From assembly GCF_000027005.1 (NCBI RefSeq), contig NC_012965.1, positions 979,001 through 1,043,000 on the forward strand: a stretch of DNA of 64,000 bases. The letters run 5' to 3'. Position numbers and translations under genes: made by a program. This document shows, in pieces, positions 8,936-18,416 of this stretch. A model generated the notes under the pieces. The model was not told the DNA's origin. It did not search any database and saw nothing but the letters and a program-made list of their open reading frames with translations. Within the stretch, counting starts at the first letter, position 1, and each line of letters starts with the position of its first letter. Origin of the DNA: Komagataella phaffii GS115 (taxonomy: Eukaryota; Ascomycota; Pichiomycetes; Pichiales; Pichiaceae).

Positions 8936-10324
8936 ATGTCAAAAGACTCAATAATAGCACAACCAATGGGGACATTAAACTTCAAGGTACTGAGGCGATA
9001 CAACTCCACGCTTTTGAGGAGTTCAAAACACTTTGCGACCAACCCTAAAACGATACTGGTCGTTTTAGTCGCCTTGTTTTTGATGTTGTTTAACATGATA
9101 CGACCATTCAATAACAGCCTATATGAGCCTGATTTTGAAAACACCAAGAACACACATTATTACGATTTGGACAACTATAAAGGGAGTGAGGATGGTTGGC
9201 AGAGAGGTGAACGCGTGGTCTTTCTGGTACCTTTGAGAGATGCAGCTGCCCACTTGCCTATGTTCTTTAGACACATGAGAAATATGACATATCCTCATCA
9301 TTTAGTAGATATGGCGTTTTTGGTGTCTGACTCCTCGGACAATACAATGGGAGTCCTTAAGGACAACCTTTTAGAGTTGCAGCATGACCCTGATCCTAAG
9401 ATCCATTTCGGGGAAATCATAATCTTCGAAAAAGATTTTGGACAAGCTATTGGACAAGGTTTCAGTGACAGACATGGATTTGCAGCCCAGGGCCCTCGTC
9501 GTAAGTTGATGGCTCGTGCCCGTAACTGGCTCAGTTCGGTAGCTGTCAAGCCTTACCATTCATGGGTTTATTGGAGAGATGTCGATGTGGAAACTGTTCC
9601 CACGACAATCATTGAGGATTTAATGCATCACAATAAAGATGTTATTGTTCCTAATGTATGGAGACCACTACCTGATTGGTTAGGTAATCAACAGCCGTAC
9701 GACTTGAACTCGTGGCAAGAGAGTGATGGTGGTCTACAACTGGCTTCAACTTTAGACGAGGATGCAGTCATTGTTGAAGGATATGTGGAATATGCTACCT
9801 GGCGACCACATTTGGCCTACCTTCGGGACCCCTATGGAGATCCAGAAGCAGAAATGCCATTGGATGGTATTGGTGGTGTTTCCATTTTGAGTAAGGCCAA
9901 GGTTTTCAAGAGTGGTAGCAATTTCCCTGCATTTTCATTTGAAAAACATGCTGAAACGGAAGGATTTGGTAAACTATCTAGAAGGATGGGATATGATGTT
10001 GTAGGGTTGCCTCATTACGTGGTGTGGCATATCTATGAGCCATCTTCTGACGACTTAAAGCATATGGAATGGATGGCTAAGGAAGAAGAGAGACAGAGGC
10101 AAGAAAAAGAGATTCAGGCCGTTTACAAAAAGTATTGGGATCAAGGATTTGAAGACGTGAGCGATGCATGGGCAAAAGAAAGGCACTACATGATGAAGAA
10201 CACAGATTTTAGAAAACAAAGGAAAATCGAAGTAGACTGGTCGGGTGAAGATGACTACGAACCAGCGGTCAAAGCTAATGCTGTTAAGGATCAGGATCGT
10301 GCCGCTAACTTTTATCCTCAGTAA
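8936..10324 (+). CDS. ANP1: Golgi alpha-mannosyltransferase M-Pol II subunit
   Basis: A type II membrane glycosyltransferase of family GT62 (Anp1/Mnn9/Van1), which extends the alpha-1,6-mannan backbone of N-glycans in the cis-Golgi. The 462 residues have a short cytosolic tail and one signal anchor at about residues 39-58, then a lumenal catalytic domain with a DVD motif (WRDVDVETVP, about residue 213). Long stretches are nearly identical to S. cerevisiae Anp1 rather than Mnn9 or Van1, for example FLVSDSSDNTMGVL, SDRHGFAAQGPRRKLMARAR and HYVVWHIYEPSSDDLKHM. The C-terminal tail is shorter than in S. cerevisiae and lacks its long glutamine tract. Confidence 0.93.
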   Translation: MSKDSIIAQPMGTLNFKVLRRYNSTLLRSSKHFATNPKTILVVLVALFLMLFNMIRPFNNSLYEPDFENTKNTHYYDLDNYKGSEDGWQRGERVVFLVPLRDAAAHLPMFFRHMRNMTYPHHLVDMAFLVSDSSDNTMGVLKDNLLELQHDPDPKIHFGEIIIFEKDFGQAIGQGFSDRHGFAAQGPRRKLMARARNWLSSVAVKPYHSWVYWRDVDVETVPTTIIEDLMHHNKDVIVPNVWRPLPDWLGNQQPYDLNSWQESDGGLQLASTLDEDAVIVEGYVEYATWRPHLAYLRDPYGDPEAEMPLDGIGGVSILSKAKVFKSGSNFPAFSFEKHAETEGFGKLSRRMGYDVVGLPHYVVWHIYEPSSDDLKHMEWMAKEEERQRQEKEIQAVYKKYWDQGFEDVSDAWAKERHYMMKNTDFRKQRKIEVDWSGEDDYEPAVKANAVKDQDRAANFYPQ

Positions 10325-10381
10325 TAAATAGTAAAGTTATTTGTCATTTAGGAAGGGTTAATACATATTAATAAAAAAGTT

Positions 10382-11959
10382 TTATGCCCATTTACCAAGC
10401 ACACTCATCAGTATCATACCAGCAATAAGAGATAGAAATCCAACGGTTGTGTTCAGCCAGTTGGCGTTGACTAATGCTCCATATATCCAGTCACCGGCCC
10501 ACATCTCTACCAAACCGGTCCAGATCAAAATACCAGCAGAGAAAGAGTCAAGAGTACCCAACGCAATCAACGTTGAAGAGCTATTACCATTGAATCTACT
10601 CAACACGCCAATACCAATTGCCATACCAATAGGAGTAATAAGGGCAAAAGCAAGAGCCATAAGGAGTTTATACCAGAGTGAGACCATATTCAGTTCGGCA
10701 ATCTTGGTTCCCAAGGCAAAACCCTCAAACATTTGATGGAAAATGATAACGATGAACAGTGTAATAAAGAAAGAATCACCAGCAACTACCAATGTGACAC
10801 CAAGTAGGATGGAGTGGAAAATAATACCGGCTTCCAACATAATAACGGAAATTTTTCTGCTGAGTGGTGGAACAGGCACGGTTCCACCTCTTTCTAGAGA
10901 AGACGAAGAATCACTTAGCTCGTTCTCTTTTGGATTTTCGTCAGTCACTTCGATTTCTTCTTGGGCGTTTTCAGCATCTGCTTTCTTGAGTCTGGCTAGA
11001 GCAATTCTTTTAATGAAATATTCTATAGCAAAACAGAGGAAAATACCAGCCATGGTAATTGAGGTACCAGTAGCTTCATAGTCAAGTGGAGCCATACACT
11101 CATTAGACCACATCATTTCAGCATGGGTAATTAAATGCACAAATGCGGTCGAAATAATCACACCTGTTCCAAACTGTCTGAAACCTGTGAAGATCACACC
11201 AGTCAAGCTGAAATTTAGGAACTTATTTGTTAGGATAGGAAGGTAGACACCTATTGCACTTGTAGCTAGAATGGCAAACAGACATCCGATTCTAAGGGGA
11301 ATATTGTAATCATGGTCTGGGGCACTACATGCACTAGCTCCGCTTCTGTTGACAGTATTACCGTTTGCATCAACACAGTGTTCCACACCAGCATGGAAAT
11401 GACATGTAACACCTACAGCACCTCCAAACTCAGCAGCATCCTCCTGTTCATCGCTGCTGGCTTCAGCTCCTAGGGAAACAAATTGGACTTCATCTCCATC
11501 CTCTCTCAAACAATAAGTTTCGGCACCGTGAGAGTGACAGCCGGTGTATTCCTCTGGTGCGTTACTAGTTTCCGTAGGGGCAGGAACAATATAACCTTCA
11601 GCCTTGTCACCGTTAACGCAGTACTGTGTTTCTTCGTGGAAGTGACAATCTGTAACAGCAGTAGTTTGCCCAGTTGCTGTGGTAGAGGCACTGCCATGGT
11701 CATGACCGTCATGCTCATCATGGTCGTGATCGTCATGCTCATCATGGTCGTGATCATCATGACCATCCTCGCTTGCAATATCAACCTCGTAGACTCCTCC
11801 AGCATAAGTTGTGGTGGTTGCCACTGTTGCGGCGGCCGTTGTGCCAGCAGGAGCAGTGGTGACGAGACCACCGATTCTGAAGTCGCCTGTACTGGTCACA
11901 GTGACTGTAGCACTTTGAGCTACTGCAATAAACACAGTAATCCAAGTTTTCAAATTCAT
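10382..11959 (-). CDS. ZRT1: ZIP-family zinc transporter with Cys/His-rich ectodomain
   Basis: A probable plasma-membrane zinc importer of the ZIP (SLC39) family, 525 residues from the ATG at 11957-11959. That start begins a signal-like segment (MNLKTWITVFIAVAQSA) and lies 62 bp downstream of a TATA element at 12021-12028; the longer frame has no upstream ATG. The extracellular N-terminal region of about 220 residues holds an Asp/His-rich repeat (DDHDHDEHD units) and three CHxHx5C modules at about residues 105, 141 and 186. Eight membrane segments follow, with the ZIP metal signature in TM4 (HSILLG) and TM5 (HQMFEGFALG). A cytosolic loop separates TM3 and TM4. It is divergent from a Pra1-type zincophore gene with a shared promoter region, as described for Candida ZRT1/PRA1. 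The exact paralogue (ZRT1 or ZRT2 type) is inferred. Confidence 0.88.
   Translation of the reverse strand: MNLKTWITVFIAVAQSATVTVTSTGDFRIGGLVTTAPAGTTAAATVATTTTYAGGVYEVDIASEDGHDDHDHDEHDDHDHDEHDGHDHGSASTTATGQTTAVTDCHFHEETQYCVNGDKAEGYIVPAPTETSNAPEEYTGCHSHGAETYCLREDGDEVQFVSLGAEASSDEQEDAAEFGGAVGVTCHFHAGVEHCVDANGNTVNRSGASACSAPDHDYNIPLRIGCLFAILATSAIGVYLPILTNKFLNFSLTGVIFTGFRQFGTGVIISTAFVHLITHAEMMWSNECMAPLDYEATGTSITMAGIFLCFAIEYFIKRIALARLKKADAENAQEEIEVTDENPKENELSDSSSSLERGGTVPVPPLSRKISVIMLEAGIIFHSILLGVTLVVAGDSFFITLFIVIIFHQMFEGFALGTKIAELNMVSLWYKLLMALAFALITPIGMAIGIGVLSRFNGNSSSTLIALGTLDSFSAGILIWTGLVEMWAGDWIYGALVNANWLNTTVGFLSLIAGMILMSVLGKWA
11708..11755. repeat. Tandem 24-bp repeat coding Asp/His-rich tract
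   Basis: Two perfect head-to-tail copies of a 24-bp unit (11708-11731 and 11732-11755) within the ZIP gene, each encoding eight Asp/His/Glu-rich residues. Partial copies flank them. The exact nucleotide identity indicates recent expansion of the metal-binding tract and makes length polymorphism between strains likely. Confidence 0.85.
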
Positions 11960-12517
11960 AATGAGAATGGTATATACTTGTTTCTGTAACAACTGAGCAT
12001 CCTTTTCCTACTTCGTTGAATATATAAGAAACTATAACGTTTTAACTACTACAGTATTTTGCCAAGCCTAAGGTTATTCCTCTTCATCTTCCTAATTTGA
12101 GAAAAATTCATTAAACTGGCAGGAAAAAAGAAACTGAAAAATAGGAACAATGCAATTCAGGCCGTTAGGCAGGGTTCCCGGGCCAACCTTCTTCAGGAAG
12201 AGAGTACTCCTTCAAAAATACCGTCCTTGATGGACCGATGCCTCGACGTCAAAACCATCAGGGTTGCGAAGCCGTCGATCTCATGCAGGAGCCGCACGCT
12301 TCATGCAACTTCTCAGGGTCCAAGTTTGGCGATGCCATTGAACAACAATTAATCGTACATGTTCATACCCACCCTAGTGGTTGTTCATTAACTTTTCCCT
12401 AAATTGGTTCGAAACGAGTGAAAAGTTTGAAAAATTATATATAAAGAATGAATTTCAAGAGTCTGAGATCACCAAAACCACCATACCAAGAATACATTAC
12501 AGCTGAATAATTAAAAA
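11960..12517. promoter_or_regulatory. Shared bidirectional promoter of the ZIP/zincophore pair
   Basis: This 558 bp region separates the two start codons. TATA elements lie at each end: TATATAAG at 12021-12028 facing the ZIP gene and TATATATAAAG at 12436-12446, 72 bp before the zincophore ATG. The middle (about 12150-12330) is notably GC-richer than the flanks. No perfect Zap1/Csr1 zinc-responsive element (ACCTTNAAGGT) is present. The closest is TCCTTGATGGA at 12224-12234, with further half-site-like words at 12186-12190 (ACCTT) and 12070-12074 (AAGGT). Zinc-dependent co-regulation is inferred from the gene pair. Confidence 0.55.
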
Positions 12518-13378
12518 ATGCGATTCATTAACTTGACTATTACAAGTTTACTTGCACTGGCTTCCAGAACAACAGCTGAAGATGTCACCGTCACACAATT
12601 GGTTTCTAGCCCAACCTCTGCGTCTGAAGCAGGGGACTGGTCTGCTAATTGGGTTAAGGGGTTTCCAATACATTCTTCCTGTAACCAGACTAAGTTCAAC
12701 CAACTGTCCCTGGGTCTAGAAGAGGCTCAGATCATGGCCGCTCATGCCAGAGATCACACCTTGAGATATGGTAACGAGTCTGAGTTCTTCACTCAATACT
12801 TCGGTAATGCTAGTACCGCAGAAGTCATCGGATGGTTCTCAGTGGTCGTTGATGCCGACAAATCCAACCTGCTATTCAGATGCGATGACATCGACGGAAA
12901 CTGTAAATTTGATGGCTGGGCCGGTCACTGGAGAGGTGAAAATGGATCCGACGAAACTGTCATTTGTGATCTTTCCTTCCAGACCAGGAAGTTCCTTGCT
13001 CAAATGTGCTCCAACGGTTATAACGTTGCCAACTATCCAAACAACCTCTACTGGGCTTCTGACTTGCTCCACAGACTCTATCACACTACCACCATTGGTC
13101 AATTGACAGTCGATCACTACGCTGATACGTATGAAGAATGCTTAGAATTGGCTATTGAGAGTCCAGATGAAGCAGTTAGAAACACCGCTTCCCTAAGATT
13201 TTATGCTCTAGATGTGTATGCATACGACATCGCCGTCCCAGGCGAGGGATGCAGTGGAGAAATTGGTGAGGATGATGAAGAGTCTACATCTTCTGGTAGT
13301 GCTACCGTCACTACAACGTCTACTTCTGCTGGAACAGAGTGCCACACACACTCAGATGGCGAAGTCCACTGTGCTTAA
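12518..13378 (+). CDS. PRA1: Secreted zincophore, Pra1/Zps1 family
   Basis: A 286-residue secreted protein of the Pra1/Zps1 family (pH-regulated antigen / zinc- and pH-regulated surface protein), related in fold to aspzincin metallopeptidases. It has an N-terminal signal peptide (MRFINLTITSLLALASRTTA), several conserved cysteines and N-glycosylation sites (NQT, NES, NAS, NGS). The zinc-site region reads HRLYH at residues 185-189 followed by TVDHYADTYEE. The catalytic Glu of HExxH is replaced by Arg, consistent with metal binding without peptidase activity. A Ser/Thr-rich linker leads to a C-terminal CHTHSDGEVHC tail, resembling the zinc-binding tail of Candida Pra1. In Candida this protein scavenges external zinc and delivers it to the adjacent Zrt1 transporter; here the neighbour is likewise a ZIP transporter. 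The symbol is by family; ZPS1 is the S. cerevisiae name. Confidence 0.9.
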   Translation: MRFINLTITSLLALASRTTAEDVTVTQLVSSPTSASEAGDWSANWVKGFPIHSSCNQTKFNQLSLGLEEAQIMAAHARDHTLRYGNESEFFTQYFGNASTAEVIGWFSVVVDADKSNLLFRCDDIDGNCKFDGWAGHWRGENGSDETVICDLSFQTRKFLAQMCSNGYNVANYPNNLYWASDLLHRLYHTTTIGQLTVDHYADTYEECLELAIESPDEAVRNTASLRFYALDVYAYDIAVPGEGCSGEIGEDDEESTSSGSATVTTTSTSAGTECHTHSDGEVHCA

Positions 13379-13432
13379 GCTAAATCATTTCATTTTTCCA
13401 CCACTCATTATAGAAGAATATTATCCGCCTAT

Positions 13433-16300
13433 CTATTCTGGTGCTGGAGAATTCTTTTCCGACTCGTCACTTACTTCGTCTATAGTTGACTCAATTAGGT
13501 CATTATCTTTATCCTTCCCTATTTCTTTCTGTTTTTTCTTGATTTTAGCTTTGTCGGTAGCTTCTTTCCCTCTGTCTTTTTTGAGGAACCCTAATCTTCT
13601 GCTAAATTTGGAACTGTTTGTTCCAGATACAGCAGAACTGGATGATATGCTTGCATCGCTGGTATTTAAGCCGTTTCCTGTGGTTTCTTGTGAATTCTGC
13701 GATACCTTGGAGTCACTACTGGTTGTGACTGTAGAATTTCTCCGAGAAATTTTTGAAAAAAACTTGGATGATTTAGATGGACCGTGATTGTTTCCATGAT
13801 GGTTATCGTCCAAATGATCATTCTCCAATTTTGAAGGGGATGAACTAAGAGAAAACATTCGTTTCTTGAAAGCTATAGGCGAACCTCCAGATTCTTGCTT
13901 GGATTTTTTTTCCAAGGCACTCTCTCCTAATGAATTCTCGTTTGAGTGTTGCCCGTCTAAATCTGATGTAATGTGGCTAAGAGACAGAAATAAATCGTCA
14001 TTTTCATAGTTCAAGTTTTTAATGTCAATTTGAGGCAGACTGATTGGAATTAGGCTTTCCGATGGACTTCTATATTCAGGGGTATCGTTTTGCTGAGGAG
14101 TCATAAATCCGCCATAGTTATTATTAGACCAACTGCCAACCCTAAACTCTCCAGTCTGTGTGCCAGTATTGTTAGGATTATTATTGCTCCAAATTGAGCT
14201 ACCTAAACTGCCGCTTCTAGTCCTGTTGTTAATAGTATTAGTGTTTTGACTATTTCGTTTGATAATTCCAAAAAATTTGGAAGATGTAGCAGTATGATTT
14301 GCATTGTAATCTGAGTCCGCATTAAGAGTCATAGAAATATTGTTGTTGGCTGCTGCTGCCTTCTTCCCAAAATTGAAAACGTTGCTAAGCCTTTTGGGTG
14401 AAAAGGTGGATAGCTGTTCATCTAAATGTTGGGGTTCCACTAATGAAGCATGAGATAAAGGAGGGGACTTCTGGAAAAAAAAAGACGCTCCATCACCACT
14501 AGGACTTCTTTCATGCAATGAATTGAATTCAAAAGGAGAATTAAAAGATTTTTCGCCAGCCTGCGCCGTGTTCTCAAAAGATGAAGTTTCGTATGAAGGG
14601 TCCTTTAAAACAGGTGTGGAGGGGGTATCTAAAAAGACCTCGTTTCTGATATCGACTGTGTTTGACCCCAAATTGTTCAGGATTAGCTCCTCGCTTTCAA
14701 TTAAAGACTGAGGTAATAGCATTTCAACATTGGGTGACAAATCCTCAACATTATCTTCAGCCTCAAAATATGCAGGCTGAAAACTGCTATTCGATGCTTC
14801 CATTTGAATAGGAAATAAGGAAACACTGGGCCTATTTGATTCCAGCGACGGAAAAGATTCCCCCACATTGGTTTGGCCACGCGGCAGCGTGAGAACATTT
14901 CGTTCACCAGCCAAAAGCTCTTGAAGGGTTTGGTTATCTGATAACAAAGATTGGTACTGAACTTTAATGCTGTGCAATTTTTGAAGCTCCATTTGTTCGG
15001 AAGATCTCCAATTGGAATCAGCTGCGGCATCCAGCGATTGTTGAGTTTCAAGTAAGTTTCCCCATTCTGCTTTGATCTGTTTAAGGCGAGTTAATAGTGA
15101 AATTCCATCCTTTTTGAGAAGCCCATTTTGCGAGTCTGCATCTCTATTTAGGGAACTCAAAATGGAAGTGATTTCGGCTTTGAGACTTTCTCTCTCCATT
15201 TTATAGTCAATATTCCCTTGCAATTCTGAATCCAAAACCTCAATTTCTAATTTGGCGGCCTTAATGTCGGCCTTCTTGCCATCTATTTTCTGATCTAATT
15301 CTCTCAGTATTTTCTTTTCATTAGACTTAAGTTCTTCACAGCGTGACTGGCTTGTTTTCAAGTTATTTTTCCAATTTTCAATTTCATCTTTCATTTTCTG
15401 CATTGATTTGGTTTTTTCATCAAACAGATACTGGTTATTCATGATCTTGGTGACTATATCTTTCTTACTTTCTTCAAGAGCATTCAGTTCCGCCCTTACG
15501 CTATTTCTATTCAAATCCTCCATTTTCTTACGTTTCCTGAGATCCTCTCTGCTTGATAACAAAATAATTTCCTTTTCTTCAAAGTCTTTGGCACATTGAG
15601 TTTGCTGAAACAGTAAAGATCTCAGATCTTCTTGGCCAGCTTCTAAAAGATATCTAAGTTCTTCGATATCCGTGATCTGGTCAACATCGTCACGAACTTT
15701 AGCTTCTGAGATGGGCATACCACTGTAAATGTTTGTTCTGTTTTGCCTAAATGTGGAATGAACTTTCAAGCTTTCTGCATCCTTCTTAGGAGCTAAAAAG
15801 TGCAACAAGTCGTCAGCGTCATCGATTTTTTGATATGGTGTCTCAATCGTTTTGACAAATACTGGAGAAGATCGAGATCTGAAATTAAGTATGCTAAAGG
15901 CAATCAAATCCAGTTGATATCTCGTCCCTGGCTTCAGATTGCTTAACTTGCACATATTTACTGCTGATTCCAAGGTGGTCACAAGTTCTCCATTAACGTA
16001 CAGTTGGTAGAAACTGACAGCCTTGGGCGAAGTATTGACGATTAATCGGGGACCTCCTTCCCTGTGCTCAATTTCATCTCCATCTCCAACCTTGGAACAA
16101 CTGCTCGATGTACTATGTTTGTTTTCCCAGTGTATTATTATGGAATTTTGGGTAATCCGATCGGTGGATAATATCGGGACTTTAGGAACAAAAACATTCA
16201 AAGACCGGATTCCTTTATCAATTGGAAGATTGATGAGCTTTAAAGCTCTAGTGAGGAGCCATATGATACTGAGTATCAGTATTACATAGCTCGTCCACAT
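13433..16300 (-). CDS. Membrane-anchored FN3 and coiled-coil protein (Nnf2-like?)
   Basis: A 955-residue protein from the ATG at 16298-16300; the frame extends 11 codons upstream without another ATG. One N-terminal membrane anchor (MWTSYVILILSIIWLLTRAL) is followed by a fibronectin type III-like domain at about residues 38-160 (IHWENK, YQLYVNGE, LKPGTRYQLDLIA). A coiled coil follows at about 210-450, then a long Ser/Asn-rich disordered tail with poly-Asn patches and a Lys-rich C-terminus. A large domain facing the cytosol from the ER or nuclear envelope is plausible. The arrangement resembles S. cerevisiae Nnf2 (YGR089W), but I am not certain enough to assign the symbol. It is convergent with the zincophore gene (54 bp). 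Confidence 0.85.
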   Translation of the reverse strand: MWTSYVILILSIIWLLTRALKLINLPIDKGIRSLNVFVPKVPILSTDRITQNSIIIHWENKHSTSSSCSKVGDGDEIEHREGGPRLIVNTSPKAVSFYQLYVNGELVTTLESAVNMCKLSNLKPGTRYQLDLIAFSILNFRSRSSPVFVKTIETPYQKIDDADDLLHFLAPKKDAESLKVHSTFRQNRTNIYSGMPISEAKVRDDVDQITDIEELRYLLEAGQEDLRSLLFQQTQCAKDFEEKEIILLSSREDLRKRKKMEDLNRNSVRAELNALEESKKDIVTKIMNNQYLFDEKTKSMQKMKDEIENWKNNLKTSQSRCEELKSNEKKILRELDQKIDGKKADIKAAKLEIEVLDSELQGNIDYKMERESLKAEITSILSSLNRDADSQNGLLKKDGISLLTRLKQIKAEWGNLLETQQSLDAAADSNWRSSEQMELQKLHSIKVQYQSLLSDNQTLQELLAGERNVLTLPRGQTNVGESFPSLESNRPSVSLFPIQMEASNSSFQPAYFEAEDNVEDLSPNVEMLLPQSLIESEELILNNLGSNTVDIRNEVFLDTPSTPVLKDPSYETSSFENTAQAGEKSFNSPFEFNSLHERSPSGDGASFFFQKSPPLSHASLVEPQHLDEQLSTFSPKRLSNVFNFGKKAAAANNNISMTLNADSDYNANHTATSSKFFGIIKRNSQNTNTINNRTRSGSLGSSIWSNNNPNNTGTQTGEFRVGSWSNNNYGGFMTPQQNDTPEYRSPSESLIPISLPQIDIKNLNYENDDLFLSLSHITSDLDGQHSNENSLGESALEKKSKQESGGSPIAFKKRMFSLSSSPSKLENDHLDDNHHGNNHGPSKSSKFFSKISRRNSTVTTSSDSKVSQNSQETTGNGLNTSDASISSSSAVSGTNSSKFSRRLGFLKKDRGKEATDKAKIKKKQKEIGKDKDNDLIESTIDEVSDESEKNSPAPE

Positions 16301-16754
16301 ACTTTGGAGAACGAATAATCCAGTTATTGGCAATAGCTGATCACAGGAATTAGTCTAAAGAGAAGTTTCGTAAACGAGAAGCTTAAAATATTCGCGCTTC
16401 TTAGTATACGTGAGACATGAAATATTCTCACACGGACTTAAACGAGATATAATGGAGTGTCAAGTAGAAAGGGTTTTTCATCGAAACCCCTGAAGGTTCC
16501 TAGGGCTGCTGAAAATAAAGGTTGCGGTTTACTTGTATAGGGTGTCCTTAGTCTAACGAAGGTCGAAGGACAGTGATTTAGTCGTCCAGTCAGTTTAGCT
16601 GTAATAGAATAAGTTTATCTTCTAACAATTCTTATCTATGAAAAATAACAGAAGGAATCTAATCAAATGTGATATCCTGATAAATAAGGTAGGAAATATG
16701 GATACTAGGGATCAGTTGATCACAAAAATCTCGTGATCGTCTATTTGTAGCCCA
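16301..16754. other. Intergenic region, nothing recognised
   Basis: 454 bp between two genes on the minus strand, serving as 5' flank of the FN3 gene and 3' flank of the MFS gene. I see no RNA gene, repeat or convincing small reading frame. Confidence 0.5.
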
Positions 16755-18416
16755 TTAGATCACGAACTTCTTACCAGCCTTCGATGAAAAGTCTTTAAAA
16801 ATCGAAGCTAAAAGACCAAGAACTAGAACAGCAATGGAAACCATCTGTGCTCCCCATAATCCTGCTTTATAACTGCTATGAACGAAGACAGCTATGTTCT
16901 CTGGAAGATGTCTGACGTAAGTCAATGATTTAGAAGACTGCTCAATTATGTCTGCTATTTGAGAATCAGTCAAGTCCAAGTCCTTCTTATGTTCAGCTAG
17001 TACGTGCCATAGCTTGAATTTAACCAAGTGGGCAACCACTACCGATGCTCCAGCCATTCCCCAAACTTGTCCAACACCTCTTGCGAGTAAAAGGGTCGTA
17101 GTCGATGATGCTTGAAGACTATTGGGGAAAAGGAAAATGTATAGGAATAATGACGCAGGGTATGCAATTCCAAGACCTATGTTGTTTGGTATGATAATAA
17201 AGTTGACGTACTTCTTGAGACTAGGGGTGATCAGGGAATTCAAAAATGTACCCAAAATGAGAATCACAAATCCCAACTTGATCAGCCAATTCAAATGATT
17301 CACATTCTTGTTCATCACGTATCCCGTGATTAATGCGCCAACAGATGTAAAGAAGGAGGGGATAGCCAGACGAAGACCAGCTTTTGTGGCAGAATCATTC
17401 AATACTAATTGGAACAAAAGTGGTAACACATAAATGTTGGCAAAGTTGGCAAATCCAACGATGAATCCAAAGTTCAATGTCAACAACTGGGGTAGTTTGT
17501 TAACAGTTTCCCAAGGTATTAATTTGATGGTGCTTGGGTCATTCTTGCTCAAATCGTAGATGAAATAGAAAAGCAGAAGAGAGCTGGAAATTAAAAAAAA
17601 TAAGAAAAAACGTAATGACCTGGAGTATAGTGCTATCAATTGCAGACTGAGACCAACAACCAACAGAACAGACCCTTTGATATCAACTGAACTTAATTTG
17701 AGTCCACTGAGATGATGTGGAGGGTTGCTAACGTAAAGGTACGTAAGAACCAATGACAAAAGGGACATGGGCAACAAAATGATGAAGCACCATCTCCAAC
17801 CTATGGTGTCGCAAATTAGTCCTCCCAATGAGGCCCCAATAATAGATCCGACACCAAGCATAATGTTCTGGAAACTCTGAAACAAACCTCTCTTTTTTCT
17901 TGGAATGACATCAGAGTTGATGATAGTCGACATTGAGATGATTCCAGCCCCACCAATTCCAGTGATGGCTCTGAATAAAAACAGGGAGTAAATGTCACGA
18001 GCCAAACCACAGAACAAACTTCCCACAGAGAAAACCCCGATAGCAAAGAAAGACATGAACCTTCTTCCCAAAACGTCTGAAAGTGATCCATAAAGTGGCT
18101 GGAAAGATGTGCTGGTGATCAGATAAGCGATAGTAATAATCGAACCAATATTCACCGCATCAAACTCGTTACTAATAATCGCATACGTGGATGATGTCAC
18201 AGTTCCTTCAAAACTTCCCACAAACACATTAGTGAACAGCGCAAGTTCAATCTTGAAGATATTGGGTATATCCCAGATAGAAATGTCCTCATCTACTGCG
18301 TCGACGGGTTGGATGGGAAACTGAACCTGGGAATCTTTATCCACCTCGCTATCAGAGGTAGATTGAACAACTGTAGTGGTGATCAAAGGAGTTGTTTCTA
18401 ACGATTTTACACTCAT
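16755..18416 (-). CDS. MFS transporter, DHA2/VBA-like
   Basis: A 553-residue major facilitator with a polar N-terminus of about 60 residues and about 13-14 hydrophobic segments. It shows the MFS motif A variant GSLSDVLGRRF near residue 118 and GAGIISMSTIINSDVIPRKKRG after TM4/5, followed by the GWRWCFII block typical of 14-spanner DHA2 drug:H+ antiporters. The closest known groups are the vacuolar basic amino acid transporters (Vba1/Vba2, S. pombe Fnx1). Vacuolar import of Lys, Arg or His is therefore the favoured role, but plasma-membrane drug export cannot be excluded. It is divergent from SWS2, 353 bp away. Confidence 0.85.
   Translation of the reverse strand: MSVKSLETTPLITTTVVQSTSDSEVDKDSQVQFPIQPVDAVDEDISIWDIPNIFKIELALFTNVFVGSFEGTVTSSTYAIISNEFDAVNIGSIITIAYLITSTSFQPLYGSLSDVLGRRFMSFFAIGVFSVGSLFCGLARDIYSLFLFRAITGIGGAGIISMSTIINSDVIPRKKRGLFQSFQNIMLGVGSIIGASLGGLICDTIGWRWCFIILLPMSLLSLVLTYLYVSNPPHHLSGLKLSSVDIKGSVLLVVGLSLQLIALYSRSLRFFLFFLISSSLLLFYFIYDLSKNDPSTIKLIPWETVNKLPQLLTLNFGFIVGFANFANIYVLPLLFQLVLNDSATKAGLRLAIPSFFTSVGALITGYVMNKNVNHLNWLIKLGFVILILGTFLNSLITPSLKKYVNFIIIPNNIGLGIAYPASLFLYIFLFPNSLQASSTTTLLLARGVGQVWGMAGASVVVAHLVKFKLWHVLAEHKKDLDLTDSQIADIIEQSSKSLTYVRHLPENIAVFVHSSYKAGLWGAQMVSIAVLVLGLLASIFKDFSSKAGKKFVI

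Noticed and set aside
11506..11989. Long antisense frames over the ZIP ectodomain
   Set aside because: They are shadows of the repetitive Asp/His and Ala/Thr codons of the ZIP gene; translations are Met/Thr/Val-rich mirror images with no independent signal.
12160..12330. GC-rich block between the zinc genes as a remnant mobile element or RNA gene
   Set aside because: No terminal repeats, no Pol III boxes and no stable long hairpin that I can see; a promoter core is the simpler reading.
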